Shown: positions 1 to 8,533, counted from the first letter of the stretch. The stretch is DNA of 64,000 bases from Phycicoccus endophyticus (GCF_011326735.1 NZ_JAANCN010000002.1:124001-188000); one strand, 5' to 3'. Made by a program: numbers and translations. Notes: generated by a model not told the origin, from the sequence alone.

Positions 1-818
1 TGGTCGACGAGCGCGACGAGGCCGGACAGCACCTCCGCGTCCGGGTGGACGTAGATCGTCTCCGCGCGCACCCCGCGACTCTCGTCACCGGGGGTCGCGA
101 CCGTGGGCGTGGTCGAGACGACCACCCCGCCGTCGCGCACCCTCGCCACCAGGGCGGTGAAGCCCTCCGGGGTGATGGGAGCCAGGTTGAGCAGCAGGTC
201 GACGGGCTCGGTCACGGCGTCGAGCACAGACGTGGAGGTGTGGTCGACGACCTCGTCCGCACCGGCCGCCCGGACCAGCTCGCGGCTGCGCGGGCTCGAT
301 GTGGCGATGACGTGCGCACCCGCACGCTTCGCCAGCTGGACCGCGTACCCGCCGACCGGCCCTCCGGCACCGTTGACCAGGACCCGCTGGCCCGCCCGCA
401 GCCCCCCGGCCTCGAAGAGGGCCTGCGAGGCGGTGAGGCCGACCGAGGGCAACCCGGCGGAGTCCGCCAGCGGAATCCGGGTCGGTGCGGACACCAGGGC
501 CTCCGCCGGCGCAACCGTGAACTGCGCCGCCGAGCCGTCATCGCCCATGGGGATCAGCCCGATGACCCGGTCCCCCACCGCGAGGCCCACGACGCCGTCG
601 CCGAGCGCGTCGACCGAGCCGGAGACGTCGTAGCCGGGGATGTGCGGCAGCGTCACCGTAATCGGCAGGAAGCCACCGCGGATGCCTCCGTCGGCCGGGT
701 TGAAGGCCGAGCCGGCAACCCGGACGCGGACCTCGCCCGGGCCCGGGTCCGGGCGATCGGCGTCCTCGTAGCGCAGGACCTCGGGGCCGCCCGTCTCGTG
801 GAATCGCACTGCCTTCAT
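1..818 (-). CDS. NADPH:quinone reductase-like oxidoreductase, 3' end cut by window edge
   Basis: This is a medium-chain dehydrogenase/reductase of the zinc-independent quinone-reductase type, expected to reduce quinones or enones with NADPH in the cytosol. The first 272 residues are visible, from MKAVRFHETGGPEV; about 30 C-terminal residues probably lie outside the window. A GroES-like domain fills roughly residues 1-120. The cofactor loop near residue 148 reads NGAGGPVGGYAVQLAK, close to the family pattern NGASGGVG. The Cys/His zinc ligands of classical alcohol dehydrogenases are absent. The ATG at 818 has an AAGGAG ribosome site nine bases upstream. The gene diverges from a MarR regulator, and three repeated operator-like sites lie between them, so control by that regulator is likely. 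The physiological substrate is unknown. Confidence 0.9.
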   Translation of the reverse strand, partial: MKAVRFHETGGPEVLRYEDADRPDPGPGEVRVRVAGSAFNPADGGIRGGFLPITVTLPHIPGYDVSGSVDALGDGVVGLAVGDRVIGLIPMGDDGSAAQFTVAPAEALVSAPTRIPLADSAGLPSVGLTASQALFEAGGLRAGQRVLVNGAGGPVGGYAVQLAKRAGAHVIATSSPRSRELVRAAGADEVVDHTSTSVLDAVTEPVDLLLNLAPITPEGFTALVARVRDGGVVVSTTPTVATPGDESRGVRAETIYVHPDAEVLSGLVALVD

Positions 819-838
819 GATGTCGCTCCTTCGTCATG

Positions 839-913
839 TGCTTCGGATTCGAAGCAAGTGCGTCGACCGTAACACTGCTTTGAAGTAGAAGCAACTGCTG
901 CGAATTCGAAGCG
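839..913. promoter_or_regulatory. Three 18-bp operator-like inverted repeats between oxidoreductase and MarR genes
   Basis: Three related 18-base sites lie in the 111-base divergent promoter region. Site 1 (839-856) is TGCTTCG-N4-CGAAGCA, a perfect 7-bp dyad. Site 2 (876-893) is TGCTTTG-N4-AGAAGCA. Site 3 (896-913) is TGCTGCG-N4-CGAAGCG. The same spacing and core in all three indicate one dimeric regulator, most simply the adjacent MarR protein repressing both genes. Site 3 ends 17 bases before the MarR start codon, so binding would block its transcription. The assignment to MarR is inferred from position. Confidence 0.75.
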
Positions 914-929
914 TTGGTAGACTCCGGTC

Positions 930-1439
930 ATGCCCGACGCGCCACCCCCGGACGCCGTCCAGCTCGACGCCTACTTCGCGCTCATCGAGGCCAGCAGCCT
1001 GCTCAGGCACGCCGTCGAGCAGCAGCTGCAGGACACCGGGGACCTCAGCTACGTGCAGTTCCAGGTCCTCGCCACGCTCGGCGACTCGCCGACCGGCAGC
1101 CGGCGGATGACCGATCTCGCCGACGGCGTCGTCTACAGCCGCAGCGGCCTGACCTACCAGGCCAAGGCCCTGGAGACGCGCGGCCTCGTCACGAGAACCC
1201 CGTCCCCCGACGACGAGCGGAGCATCGTCGTCACCCTGACCGATGCGGGCCGCGGAACGCTCGCCCGCGTCTTCCCCGGCCACCTCGCCGTGCTCGACGA
1301 GCTGTTGTTCGCGGCGCTGTCACGCTCGGACGTCGAACGGCTCGCCGAGATCCTCGGCCGCGTCAGGGACCACATGCGGCAGACCCCACCCCGGTCGGCG
1401 GCACCGCGACGGGGCAAGACACCCGGCGCCACCGCCTGA
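930..1439 (+). CDS. MarR-family transcriptional regulator
   Basis: A 169-residue cytoplasmic winged-helix regulator with typical MarR length. The DNA-binding core runs from about residue 40 (SYVQFQVLATLGDSP) to 105. It contains a recognition helix around YSRSGLTYQAKALETRGLV and the characteristic DDERS wing followed by VTLTDAG. The last 15 residues are basic and disordered. The ATG at 930 lacks an obvious ribosome site and follows closely behind the third operator repeat, so the message may be leaderless or nearly so. It faces away from the quinone-reductase-like gene, and the repeats between them suggest autoregulation plus control of that enzyme in response to a small phenolic or oxidant ligand. 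The ligand is not deducible. Confidence 0.92.
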   Translation: MPDAPPPDAVQLDAYFALIEASSLLRHAVEQQLQDTGDLSYVQFQVLATLGDSPTGSRRMTDLADGVVYSRSGLTYQAKALETRGLVTRTPSPDDERSIVVTLTDAGRGTLARVFPGHLAVLDELLFAALSRSDVERLAEILGRVRDHMRQTPPRSAAPRRGKTPGATA

Positions 1440-1460
1440 CCCCACCGCGCGGAGGGGGTC
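1438..1460. terminator. Short GC hairpin after marR
   Basis: GACCCC (1438-1443) and GGGGTC (1455-1460) can form a 6-bp stem immediately at the MarR stop codon. There is no U-tract, as is common in actinomycetes. It lies between two convergent genes, so it may act in either direction. The rest of the gap to 1569 shows nothing recognisable. Confidence 0.35.
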
Positions 1461-1569
1461 GGCCGCCGGCGGTCCGCTGGTCACCGACACACAGAGGTGG
1501 TGGCGGGCCACGTCTGCTCCGTCCTCGCCCCCGCGGATCACGAAGCCGTGTCCCGCCAGCTCGGCGCCG

Positions 1570-2484
1570 TCACACGGTGTGGCTACGGTCGGTCTTCGCG
1601 AAGAGGTCGACCTCGCGCGGGGCGGGAGGTGTGAACAGGTGCGCCGTGTTGCTGGTCCCGAGCAGGTCCAGCTTCTGCGCGACAACCCCCTTCAACGCCT
1701 CCATCGCGGGCGGCTGGATCGCGTCGGGCTCATACAGCGCTGCGTCCACGAGGACCTCACGCAACCGGTCGTGGTAGGCGGACTTGAGATCGCTGGAGAT
1801 GTTGATCTTCGCGACGCCGCTACGAGCGGCCTCCGCGATCTCGTCGTCGGGGTTGTTCGACCCGCCGTGCAGCACCAGGGGGATGTCTACGGCGTCCTTG
1901 ATGCGGCGAAGTCGTTCCAGGTCGAGCCTGGGGCTGACGCCCGCGGGGTAGATCCCGTGGCGGGTGCCGATGGCGATGGCTAGCGAGTCCACACCGGTCT
2001 CACCGACGAACCTCGCTGCGTCGTCGGGCTCCGTGTAGGTGATGCCGTCACCGGACACGGCATGCTCCATCGCGCCGATCGTCCCGAGCTCTCCCTCCAC
2101 GGACACGTTGACGGAGTGTGCCGTCTCCACGACCCGCCGGGTGAGCTCGACGTTGACGCCGAACGGCTCCGTGGACTTGTCGATCATCACCGAGGTGAAG
2201 CCGCCCTGGATTGCCGCGACGGCCTGCTCGTGGGTGGATCCGTGGTCCCAATGCAGGACGGCGGGTACGGATGACCGGTGAATGCGCGACCTGAGCGCGT
2301 GAACGATGTCGAACTTGAGCAGGTTGATCTCGTTCGGATGGATCTGCGCGATGAACGGGGCGTCCCGCTGTTCACAGACATCGACGATGGCGTTGAACAT
2401 GTGGTAGTCGGCGATGTTGAAGGCCGGGATGGCGAAGCCGTGTCGGTCGGCCACAGCCAATAGCTGATCTCCGGAGAGCAGCAC
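1570..2484 (-). CDS. Class II ketose-bisphosphate (fructose/tagatose-type) aldolase
   Basis: A 304-residue zinc-dependent aldolase of the FbaA/GatY/KbaY family, which cleaves ketose (bis)phosphates to dihydroxyacetone phosphate plus an aldehyde. The HWDHG motif at residues 78-82 supplies the catalytic Asp80 and zinc ligand His81. A second block EGELGTIG and the C-terminal HGGSNNPDDE and KINISSDL segments supply the remaining zinc ligands and phosphate-binding loops. The GTG start is preceded by GAAAGGA. It is the last gene of the minus-strand group kinase, binding protein, polyol dehydrogenase, aldolase. Aldolase plus PfkB kinase in one operon suggests cleavage of a ketose 1-phosphate or bisphosphate made by that kinase. 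The exact sugar is inference; fructose, tagatose or a pentulose are all possible. Confidence 0.88.
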   Translation of the reverse strand: MLLSGDQLLAVADRHGFAIPAFNIADYHMFNAIVDVCEQRDAPFIAQIHPNEINLLKFDIVHALRSRIHRSSVPAVLHWDHGSTHEQAVAAIQGGFTSVMIDKSTEPFGVNVELTRRVVETAHSVNVSVEGELGTIGAMEHAVSGDGITYTEPDDAARFVGETGVDSLAIAIGTRHGIYPAGVSPRLDLERLRRIKDAVDIPLVLHGGSNNPDDEIAEAARSGVAKINISSDLKSAYHDRLREVLVDAALYEPDAIQPPAMEALKGVVAQKLDLLGTSNTAHLFTPPAPREVDLFAKTDRSHTV

Positions 2485-2586
2485 AAGCGTTCCTTTCGGG
2501 TGGATGGTCTAGAACGTGCGGGACGCGAGAGTCATCGGTCGTCACGAGGGCCGCCGCGTCCCGGGCTCAGCACCGCGGCAGCGCGG

Positions 2587-4086
2587 TCATGGCGCCCCCG
2601 AACTCGCCGCTCGTTGCGCGGACGGCGTACCGAGGACCTCCCTCGTCCCCTCCGACCGGATCGCACGGAGGATGGATCCGTACTCGTCGAGGAACGAGTC
2701 ACGCTCCCGGAGACCGTCGAACAGGGGGTTGTCACGCACCAGAGCGAAGATGTCCTCGTCGTGATGCGCAGCTCGACGCCGAAGCTCGTCCCCACGCCGG
2801 TCGACGACGTCGTACTCACGCCCCTGTTCGTCACGACCCTCCATGAATCGAGCCCAGCACGCCACGATCGTGATGGCGGCCGTCGCCTCGAGGCCCTTGT
2901 CGAGGAGGTCGCGGACCACCGGAAGGGTGTAGTTCGCCAGCATCGTGGAGGACTGGTCCGTCAGCCTCGTGACGGAGTCCCTCATCTGAGGGTTGCGGAA
3001 CCGGCGCACCACACTGGCCGAGTACTCCTCGAAGTCGGTCCCGGGAATCGGCGTCAGCGTGAGCGCGGCCTCCCGCTGGTAGGAGACGAGGAGTCCCTGG
3101 ACGGACGGATCCTCGCAGGCCTCGTGGGCGAACTCGTGCCCAAGAAGTCGACCGGCATAAGCGATGCTGGCGTGCCCCACGTTGAGCAGGCGCATCTTCA
3201 TCCGCTCGTACGGGGCGACGTCCGCGACCATCTGCACTCCGACGTCCTGCCACGCGGGACGCCCGGAGGTGAAGTCGTCATGCACCACCCACTGGGAGAA
3301 GTCCTCGGTACTCACGGGAGCGTCGTCCACCAGGCCGGTCAGCTCGCTCGCCTCTGCACGGTCCGACGGCGTCGAGCGCGGCGTGATGCGGTCCACCATG
3401 GAGCCAGGGAACGACACTTCCGAGTGGACCCACGCATACAGCTGGGGACTCACCCGTTCGGCGAGCTCCAGCACCACCCTCCGGGTGATATCGCCGTTCC
3501 CGTGCAGGTTGTCACAGGACTGCACGGTGAACGGCGGGACGCCGGCGAGCCGCCTGCGGTTGAGTGCGTGGACGATGTACCCGAACGCCGTCGACGGCGC
3601 CAGCGGGTTCGCCGCGTCCCGCAGGAGTGCGGGTGCACCCATGTCGAAGGTGTCGGAGGCGGGCGCGTAGAAGTAGCCGCCCTCGGTGATGGTGAGGGTG
3701 ACGATCCGTACGGACGGGTCCTCGAGCACGGACAGCACCGCTTCCGGCGCCTCCGGGGCGAAGATGTGCCTGACGATGGAGCCGATGACTCGTGGCGTGG
3801 TGGACCCATCTGCGTGTCGGACCAGCACGGTGTACAGGCAGTCCTGCCGGTTCATCGCCTCCACCAAGGCGCGGTCCTGCGGTAGGAGGTTGACACCGCA
3901 GATTCCGAAAACCCGGGCGTGCGGGTCACGGGCCATCAGCGAGTCCAGGTACATGGCCTGATGCGCTCGATGAAAACCCCCGACGCCGAAGTGCACGGTT
4001 CCGACCGTCACCTCCGACCTGTCATACCCCGGGAGGACCGTTGCGGCCGAGGCGCGCTCGAGGCTGTCTTGGGACAAGCGGAGCAC
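2587..4086 (-). CDS. Mannitol dehydrogenase-family polyol/uronate dehydrogenase (system 1)
   Basis: A 499-residue long-chain polyol dehydrogenase of the mannitol 2-dehydrogenase / fructuronate reductase / arabinitol dehydrogenase family. It oxidises a sugar alcohol to a ketose with NAD(P). The N-terminal Rossmann motif reads VGTVHFGVGGFHRAHQAMYLD. The conserved family signature QSCDNLHGNG lies mid-protein, and KMRLLNVGHASIAYAGRLLG carries the catalytic Lys/His region. I chose the GTG at 4086 because GAAAGGA sits seven bases upstream; an in-frame ATG at 4107 has no ribosome site. It follows the binding-protein gene and precedes the aldolase, so it is probably the first catabolic step after uptake. 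A paralogue lies at 38020-39486. Confidence 0.9.
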   Translation of the reverse strand: MLRLSQDSLERASAATVLPGYDRSEVTVGTVHFGVGGFHRAHQAMYLDSLMARDPHARVFGICGVNLLPQDRALVEAMNRQDCLYTVLVRHADGSTTPRVIGSIVRHIFAPEAPEAVLSVLEDPSVRIVTLTITEGGYFYAPASDTFDMGAPALLRDAANPLAPSTAFGYIVHALNRRRLAGVPPFTVQSCDNLHGNGDITRRVVLELAERVSPQLYAWVHSEVSFPGSMVDRITPRSTPSDRAEASELTGLVDDAPVSTEDFSQWVVHDDFTSGRPAWQDVGVQMVADVAPYERMKMRLLNVGHASIAYAGRLLGHEFAHEACEDPSVQGLLVSYQREAALTLTPIPGTDFEEYSASVVRRFRNPQMRDSVTRLTDQSSTMLANYTLPVVRDLLDKGLEATAAITIVACWARFMEGRDEQGREYDVVDRRGDELRRRAAHHDEDIFALVRDNPLFDGLRERDSFLDEYGSILRAIRSEGTREVLGTPSAQRAASSGAP

Positions 4087-4169
4087 GAGGATTCCTTTCG
4101 ACGACATCGGTGGTTACGAATCGTCGTGCGGTGACCGCGGGCCGGTGCGCGACCACCGCACGAGCGTGC

Positions 4170-5534
4170 CTACTCCTGGTACTTCTCACCCACGGGAACA
4201 GCGAGCTCCTGGGCCTTGGCGAGAGCCCGGTCGACCGTGATGTTGCCGGCGATGGCGTCGGCGACGGCTTGGCCGACCTGCGTCCCCAGATCCGGAAACT
4301 CGGCAATGCCCACGAACTGGATCCCGGTGTAGGGCTGGGGGTCGACGCCTGGATGGGTCGGGTCGGCCGCGTCTAGCGCGGCCTTCTCCTGCTTGTAGTA
4401 GGGAGCGGCCGCCTGGATGTATCCCGGCTGGTCGTACGTCGAGCTGCGCTTGCCGGTGGGGGCCACTGTCCATCCGTACTGGGGATCGTCTCCCACCCGC
4501 TTCTCGTAGTCGGAGCTCGTGGCCCAGCGGATGAACTTCCACGCCGCCTCGGCGTTCTCGCTCGACTTCGGGATCCCCCAGGCCCATGTCCACAGCCACC
4601 CCGAGTTGTCGGTCTTCTTCACCGGGGCCGGGACGTAGCCCACCTTGCCCTTGATCGGGGAGTCGGGCGCCTCCAGCAGGCCTGCGATCGATGTCGCGTC
4701 GTACATGATGGCGGCCTTGCCCTGCAGCATGATGTTGATGCACTCCTGCACGCCCGTCTGGGCAGCACCCGGCTCTCCGGACTCCCGGAGCAGGTCGACG
4801 TACATCTGCGTGGCCGACTTCACCTGCGGTGAGTCGAGCTTGGCGTCCCAACCCATGTCGAACCACTGGCCACCGTAGGTGTTGATGACAGTGTCGAGGG
4901 CCGCGAGGTTCTGGCCCCACCCCGCCAAACCCCTGAGGCAGATCCCCGCCACACCGGGCTCGACGTCGTTGACCTTGGCAGCGATGTCCACGATGTCGTC
5001 CCACGTCGGGTTATCAGGCATCGTCAAGCCCTTCTTCTCGAGAAGGTCCTTGCGGAACATCGTGAACGACGACTCGCCGTAGAACGGCTCGGCGTACAGC
5101 CTTCCGTCCGGGCCGGAGAGGCCCTTGGTAAAGGCGGGGAAGATGTCGTCCTGGTCGTAGGAGGGGTCTTGGGCGACGTAGTCGTCGAGCGGTTGCATCC
5201 AGCCGTTCTTGGCGAAGATCGGGACCTCGAAGGCGCTGACGCTGGTGATGTCGTACTGCCCCGCCTGACTGGAGTACTCCTGGCTGACCTTGTCACGAAC
5301 GTCGTTCTCCGGCAGCGACGTGAAGGCGACCTCGATACCCGTCTCCTTGGTGAACTCGGGGGTGAGCTTCTCCAGCGTCTTCATCTGCGGGTTGTTGACC
5401 ATCAACACGCGCAGCGCCTGGGCCCCGTCGTCGCCGCCCCGCGTACCGCCCGCGCCTGAACACGCGGTGACGACCAACGCGACGGCCAGTCCGCCCACGA
5501 CCGAGATCGTGCTGGGACGGCGAGAGTGCTTCAT
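4170..5534 (-). CDS. Polyol/sugar ABC transporter substrate-binding lipoprotein (system 1)
   Basis: A 454-residue extracellular solute-binding protein, family 1. The N-terminus is a lipoprotein signal with lipobox VVTAC and modified Cys25, anchoring it to the outer face of the membrane. The mature protein begins with a short Gly-rich linker. It shares blocks such as QYDI, FYGESS, GICLRG, PIKGKVGY, GWLWTW, HPGVDPQPYTGIQ with the binding protein at 35363-36727, which has the same length, so the two are paralogues. This type resembles the SmoE/MtlE mannitol-sorbitol binders. AAGGAG lies six bases before the ATG at 5534. Its two permeases are encoded divergently at 6688-8533, and no ATPase gene is nearby. 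The ligand is predicted to be a polyol from the neighbouring dehydrogenase. Confidence 0.93.
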   Translation of the reverse strand: MKHSRRPSTISVVGGLAVALVVTACSGAGGTRGGDDGAQALRVLMVNNPQMKTLEKLTPEFTKETGIEVAFTSLPENDVRDKVSQEYSSQAGQYDITSVSAFEVPIFAKNGWMQPLDDYVAQDPSYDQDDIFPAFTKGLSGPDGRLYAEPFYGESSFTMFRKDLLEKKGLTMPDNPTWDDIVDIAAKVNDVEPGVAGICLRGLAGWGQNLAALDTVINTYGGQWFDMGWDAKLDSPQVKSATQMYVDLLRESGEPGAAQTGVQECINIMLQGKAAIMYDATSIAGLLEAPDSPIKGKVGYVPAPVKKTDNSGWLWTWAWGIPKSSENAEAAWKFIRWATSSDYEKRVGDDPQYGWTVAPTGKRSSTYDQPGYIQAAAPYYKQEKAALDAADPTHPGVDPQPYTGIQFVGIAEFPDLGTQVGQAVADAIAGNITVDRALAKAQELAVPVGEKYQE

Positions 5535-5569
5535 TGCATCTCCTTCTCGTAGTTGGGTGTCCTACGCGG

Positions 5570-6475
5570 TCAGAGGCGGTGCGTCGCCCCCGAGACCCGC
5601 GGACTGATTCCGCCCGGATGGGTGGCACATTCGGCGGCGGCCTCTGTGGCCGCCGCGACACACTGCGCCGGGGTGGCGCCCCGGGCGAGGTGCGCGGCAT
5701 AAGCCCCGTGGAAGACATCGCCACAGCCGGTGGTGTCCACGACCTGGACCGGCTTCGCCGGCTGGTGATGCACTCCGGGTGGGCCCACGTGTGCACCGAC
5801 CCGATACCAGCAGCCGTTCGCGCCGTCGGTGACGATTACGGCGGTCCGGTCCTCGCGCCACAGGGCGTTGACCGCGTCCGGGGGCGATGCGTGCCCGGTC
5901 ATCCGGGTCGCCAGCGCGACGGGCACGACCAGATGGTTCGACAGCGCTGCAAGCAGCCTCGACTCCGGCTGTGCAGCGCTCTCGATGTCCACGACGACAT
6001 CGACACCCGCGTCGCGCGCAGCCTCAGCCGCCCGAAGACCCCCCGCGATGCCGTACTCATCCAGCATCAGCACCTTCGCGCGAGCGACGACCGTGAGATC
6101 CAACGTCGTGGGCAGGCCGAGATCGGTCTCGTCGTCGTACGCGACGAACCGCCTACCGTCGCGTCCGACGAGAACGACCGAGGCGATGGGACGTGTGGTC
6201 CGCGACGTCTCCGCGTTACTGACGTCTACCCCTTCCTCGCCGAGGAGGTCCAGAATCTGGGGCACCGAGGCAGGGTCCGGGAGACGGCCTACGAAACTGC
6301 ACCGTGCGCCTGCACGAGCGGCAGCGACAAGGGCAACAGCGATGTTGCCTCCGACTCGACGCTCACGAGCGATCACGCGACCCTTGCCGTCCCCGATCAG
6401 CCCGTCGATCAGCAGGATGTCGTCCATGGCGACCGCACCGCCCCCCACGACCTCGGCGGACTCGTGCGTCAACAC
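5570..6475 (-). CDS. PfkB-family carbohydrate kinase
   Basis: A 301-residue cytosolic ribokinase-fold sugar kinase. The N-terminal strand reads VVGGGAVAMDDILLIDG, the sugar loop VGGNIAVALVAAARAG, and the C-terminal ATP/anion-hole motif VVDTTGCGDVFHGAYAA, whose second Asp is the catalytic base. The start is taken as GTG at 6475 because it begins just before the first core strand and overlaps the stop of a 33-codon upstream reading frame (GTGTTGA). Reading further upstream in the same frame gives only a basic sequence unlike the family. It leads the minus-strand set kinase, binding protein, dehydrogenase, aldolase. It probably phosphorylates the ketose made by the dehydrogenase so that the aldolase can split it; that order is inference. 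Confidence 0.85.
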   Translation of the reverse strand: MLTHESAEVVGGGAVAMDDILLIDGLIGDGKGRVIARERRVGGNIAVALVAAARAGARCSFVGRLPDPASVPQILDLLGEEGVDVSNAETSRTTRPIASVVLVGRDGRRFVAYDDETDLGLPTTLDLTVVARAKVLMLDEYGIAGGLRAAEAARDAGVDVVVDIESAAQPESRLLAALSNHLVVPVALATRMTGHASPPDAVNALWREDRTAVIVTDGANGCWYRVGAHVGPPGVHHQPAKPVQVVDTTGCGDVFHGAYAAHLARGATPAQCVAAATEAAAECATHPGGISPRVSGATHRL

Positions 6476-6570
6476 GCTCGCACCTCCCAGCGAGGCCGGA
6501 CGGACGGCGCCCGCAGCACGCCGAGGACGCATCCGCCGCGGAACGCGGCGCCACCGTCGTCTTGGTACAT
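6469..6570 (-). CDS. Putative 33-aa leader peptide coupled to the sugar kinase
   Basis: The reading frame begins MYQDDGGAAFRGG and ends at a TGA that overlaps the kinase GTG. Its ATG at 6570 has the best ribosome site in this region, AAGGAGG five bases upstream. It also lies about 28 bases downstream of the predicted transcription start. It has no domain, signal peptide or membrane segment that I recognise. The layout suggests a translated leader that couples or regulates kinase translation. Alternatively, the frame could be an accidental remnant of an older kinase start. It is not a known family to me. Confidence 0.45.
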   Translation of the reverse strand: MYQDDGGAAFRGGCVLGVLRAPSVRPRWEVRAC

Positions 6571-6604
6571 GGCGTCCTCCTTGGGGGATCCGGCTCTGGG
6601 ATGC

Positions 6605-6633
6605 ATCTTGGAGCACAAGTCCTCGTAAGTCAA
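6605..6633 (-). promoter_or_regulatory. Predicted promoter of the kinase-aldolase operon, with candidate DeoR site
   Basis: On the minus strand TTGACT (6633-6628) and CAAGAT (6610-6605) are separated by exactly 17 bases, a good sigma-70-type pair. The spacer contains AGCACAAGTCCTCGTAAG (plus-strand 6612-6629). Thirteen of its 18 bases match AGACAAAGCCTTCGTAAG at 9361-9378, upstream of the DeoR gene. A repressor bound here would cover the promoter. The divergent permease genes begin at 6688, so the same region probably controls both directions. The plus-strand promoter itself is not obvious. Confidence 0.5.
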
Positions 6634-6687
6634 TTGCTTCTGATAAGTTTCAGTCGAACGCCCGGCTTCACTCAAGGGAGAGCAGGC

Positions 6688-7644
6688 ATGGACAGCGCCG
6701 CTGCCACTCGAGACACGCCTCTGCCGACCAGCACGCCAGCGGCCGCGGAGCACGGAGAAGCCCGGATCCGGCGGTGGGCCCGGAGGGGCCCTCTGCTGCC
6801 CGCCCTCGTCTTCATGGTCGTCACCACTCAGCTACCGATGGTCGTGACTGTGGTCGTCTCGATGTTCAACTGGAACGCCCTCTACCCGAACGACATCCAC
6901 TTCGTGGGCCTCGACAACTTCGTCCAGGTCTTCCAGACGGACGCGCTCCGCGGCGCTGTCGTGACCACCATCGTCATGACGGGCGTTGTGGTCGCCGCGT
7001 CGCTGGTACTCGGACTCGGTCTGGCTCTGCTTCTCCACCGCAGGTTCTGGGGTCGCGGGGTGGTGCGCACGATGCTCATCGCCCCGTTCTTGATGGTGCC
7101 GATCGCTGCCGCGCTGCTGTGGAAACATGTCCTCCTCAACCCGAGCTACGGGTTGATCAACGGAGCCCTCGGATGGCTTTGGTCCCTGTTCGGTTCGGAC
7201 TCCCCACCGCAGCCGGCCTGGGTGTCCACCTACCCGATGATGTCCATCGAGGCGGCACTGATCTGGCAGTGGACCCCGTTCATGATGCTGATCATCCTCG
7301 CGGGCTTGCAGAGCCTCCCCCCGGACACCCTCGAGGCGGCACAGGTCGACGGCGCGGGACCCTTCGCGGTCTTCCGATACATCACGCTGCCCCACCTGCG
7401 CCGGTATCTCGAACTCGGCGCACTCCTGGGGAGCGTCTACATCGTCCAGAACTTCGATGCCGTGTTCACCATGACCTCAGGCGGCCTGGGTACCGCCAAC
7501 CTGGCGTACACGGTCTACCGGACGTTCTTCCAGGCACAGGACTACGGGCTCGCGTCCGCCATGGGAGTGCTCGTCGTCCTGGCATCCATCGTCATCGCCA
7601 CGCTCGCGCTCCGCACCGTGTCGTCGTTGCTCAAGGAGGCCTGA
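6688..7644 (+). CDS. Sugar ABC transporter permease, MalF/SmoF type (system 1)
   Basis: A 318-residue inner-membrane permease of the binding-protein-dependent transport family. After a basic N-terminus there are six hydrophobic segments, starting LLPALVFMVVTTQLPMVV. The cytoplasmic EAA loop reads LEAAQVDGAGPFAVFRYITLPHLRRYLE, where it would contact the ATPase. The ATG at 6688 is chosen because an AGGGAGAG site precedes it and the MalF-like N-terminus starts there. It is followed one base later by the second permease. It diverges from the kinase-aldolase operon, and together the two form one uptake and catabolism unit. No ATPase gene is present, so a shared ATPase must energise it. Confidence 0.92.
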   Translation: MDSAAATRDTPLPTSTPAAAEHGEARIRRWARRGPLLPALVFMVVTTQLPMVVTVVVSMFNWNALYPNDIHFVGLDNFVQVFQTDALRGAVVTTIVMTGVVVAASLVLGLGLALLLHRRFWGRGVVRTMLIAPFLMVPIAAALLWKHVLLNPSYGLINGALGWLWSLFGSDSPPQPAWVSTYPMMSIEAALIWQWTPFMMLIILAGLQSLPPDTLEAAQVDGAGPFAVFRYITLPHLRRYLELGALLGSVYIVQNFDAVFTMTSGGLGTANLAYTVYRTFFQAQDYGLASAMGVLVVLASIVIATLALRTVSSLLKEA

Positions 7645-7645
7645 C

Positions 7646-8533
7646 ATGACCGCACCACCCTGGCCGAAACCACGCACGGCCCACCCCAGGGCCGCAGCCC
7701 TACTGCCCGGCGGTCGGCGAAGGCGGTCGTCAAGAGGCGTCTGGCTGGGAGTCGCGGCATGGCTCGCCGGGCTCTTCGCCGTCACCCCGATCCTGTGGAT
7801 GCTTCTGACCTCGTTCCACAGTGAACAGGACGCAGCGCAGAACCCACCTTCCCTCGCCGCGGACCTGACCCTGGAGAGCTACCGAACGTTCTTCGGTAGC
7901 CAGCCCCTGCCTGCCTTCGTCAACTCCTTCTCGGCATCCCTCGTGTCGACGGCGCTGGTGCTCGCGCTCTCTGTCCCGGCCGCCTACGCGCTCTCGATCA
8001 AGCCCGTACCGAAGTGGTCGGACGTGATGTTCTTCTTCCTGTCGACCAAGTTCCTCCCCATCGTGGCCGGCCTTCTGCCGCTCTATCTCTTCGCGCTCCA
8101 CACTGGAACGCTCGACAACATCTGGTTGCTCAGCATCCTCTACACCTCGATGAACCTCGCGGTCGCCGTCTGGATGATGCGCTCGTTCCTCAGCGAGGTC
8201 CCCCGAGAGATCATCGAAGCCGCCCAGCTGGACGGCGCGAGCCTGACGACGACTCTCGTCCGAGTCGTGGGGCCGATCGCCATTCCGGGGATCGCCGCGA
8301 CGGCACTGATCTGTTTCATCTTCAGCTGGAACGAGCTAATGCTGGCAAGGACACTGACCGCGACAGTGGCCTCCACGGCACCAGTCTTCATGACCAGCTT
8401 CCTGACCAGCCAGGGGTTGTTCATTGCGAAGATGTCCGCCGCTTGCATCGCCATCTCCCTCCCCGTCCTGGCAGCGGGCTTCGCCGCTCAGGACAAGCTC
8501 GTACAGGGACTATCCATGGGGGCCGTCAAGTAG
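7646..8533 (+). CDS. Sugar ABC transporter permease, MalG/SmoG type (system 1)
   Basis: A 295-residue permease partner with six predicted membrane segments. The EAA loop reads IIEAAQLDGASLTTTLVRVVGPIAIPGIAATALICF. The C-terminus (AQDKLVQGLSMGAVK) is nearly identical in pattern to the MalG-type permease of system 2 (AQKQLVRGLSMGAIK). The ribosome site AAGGAGG lies inside the end of the preceding gene, so the two permeases are translationally coupled. It would form a heterodimeric pore with the 6688-7644 product. The next gene, on the opposite strand, is a DeoR repressor. Confidence 0.92.
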   Translation: MTAPPWPKPRTAHPRAAALLPGGRRRRSSRGVWLGVAAWLAGLFAVTPILWMLLTSFHSEQDAAQNPPSLAADLTLESYRTFFGSQPLPAFVNSFSASLVSTALVLALSVPAAYALSIKPVPKWSDVMFFFLSTKFLPIVAGLLPLYLFALHTGTLDNIWLLSILYTSMNLAVAVWMMRSFLSEVPREIIEAAQLDGASLTTTLVRVVGPIAIPGIAATALICFIFSWNELMLARTLTATVASTAPVFMTSFLTSQGLFIAKMSAACIAISLPVLAAGFAAQDKLVQGLSMGAVK

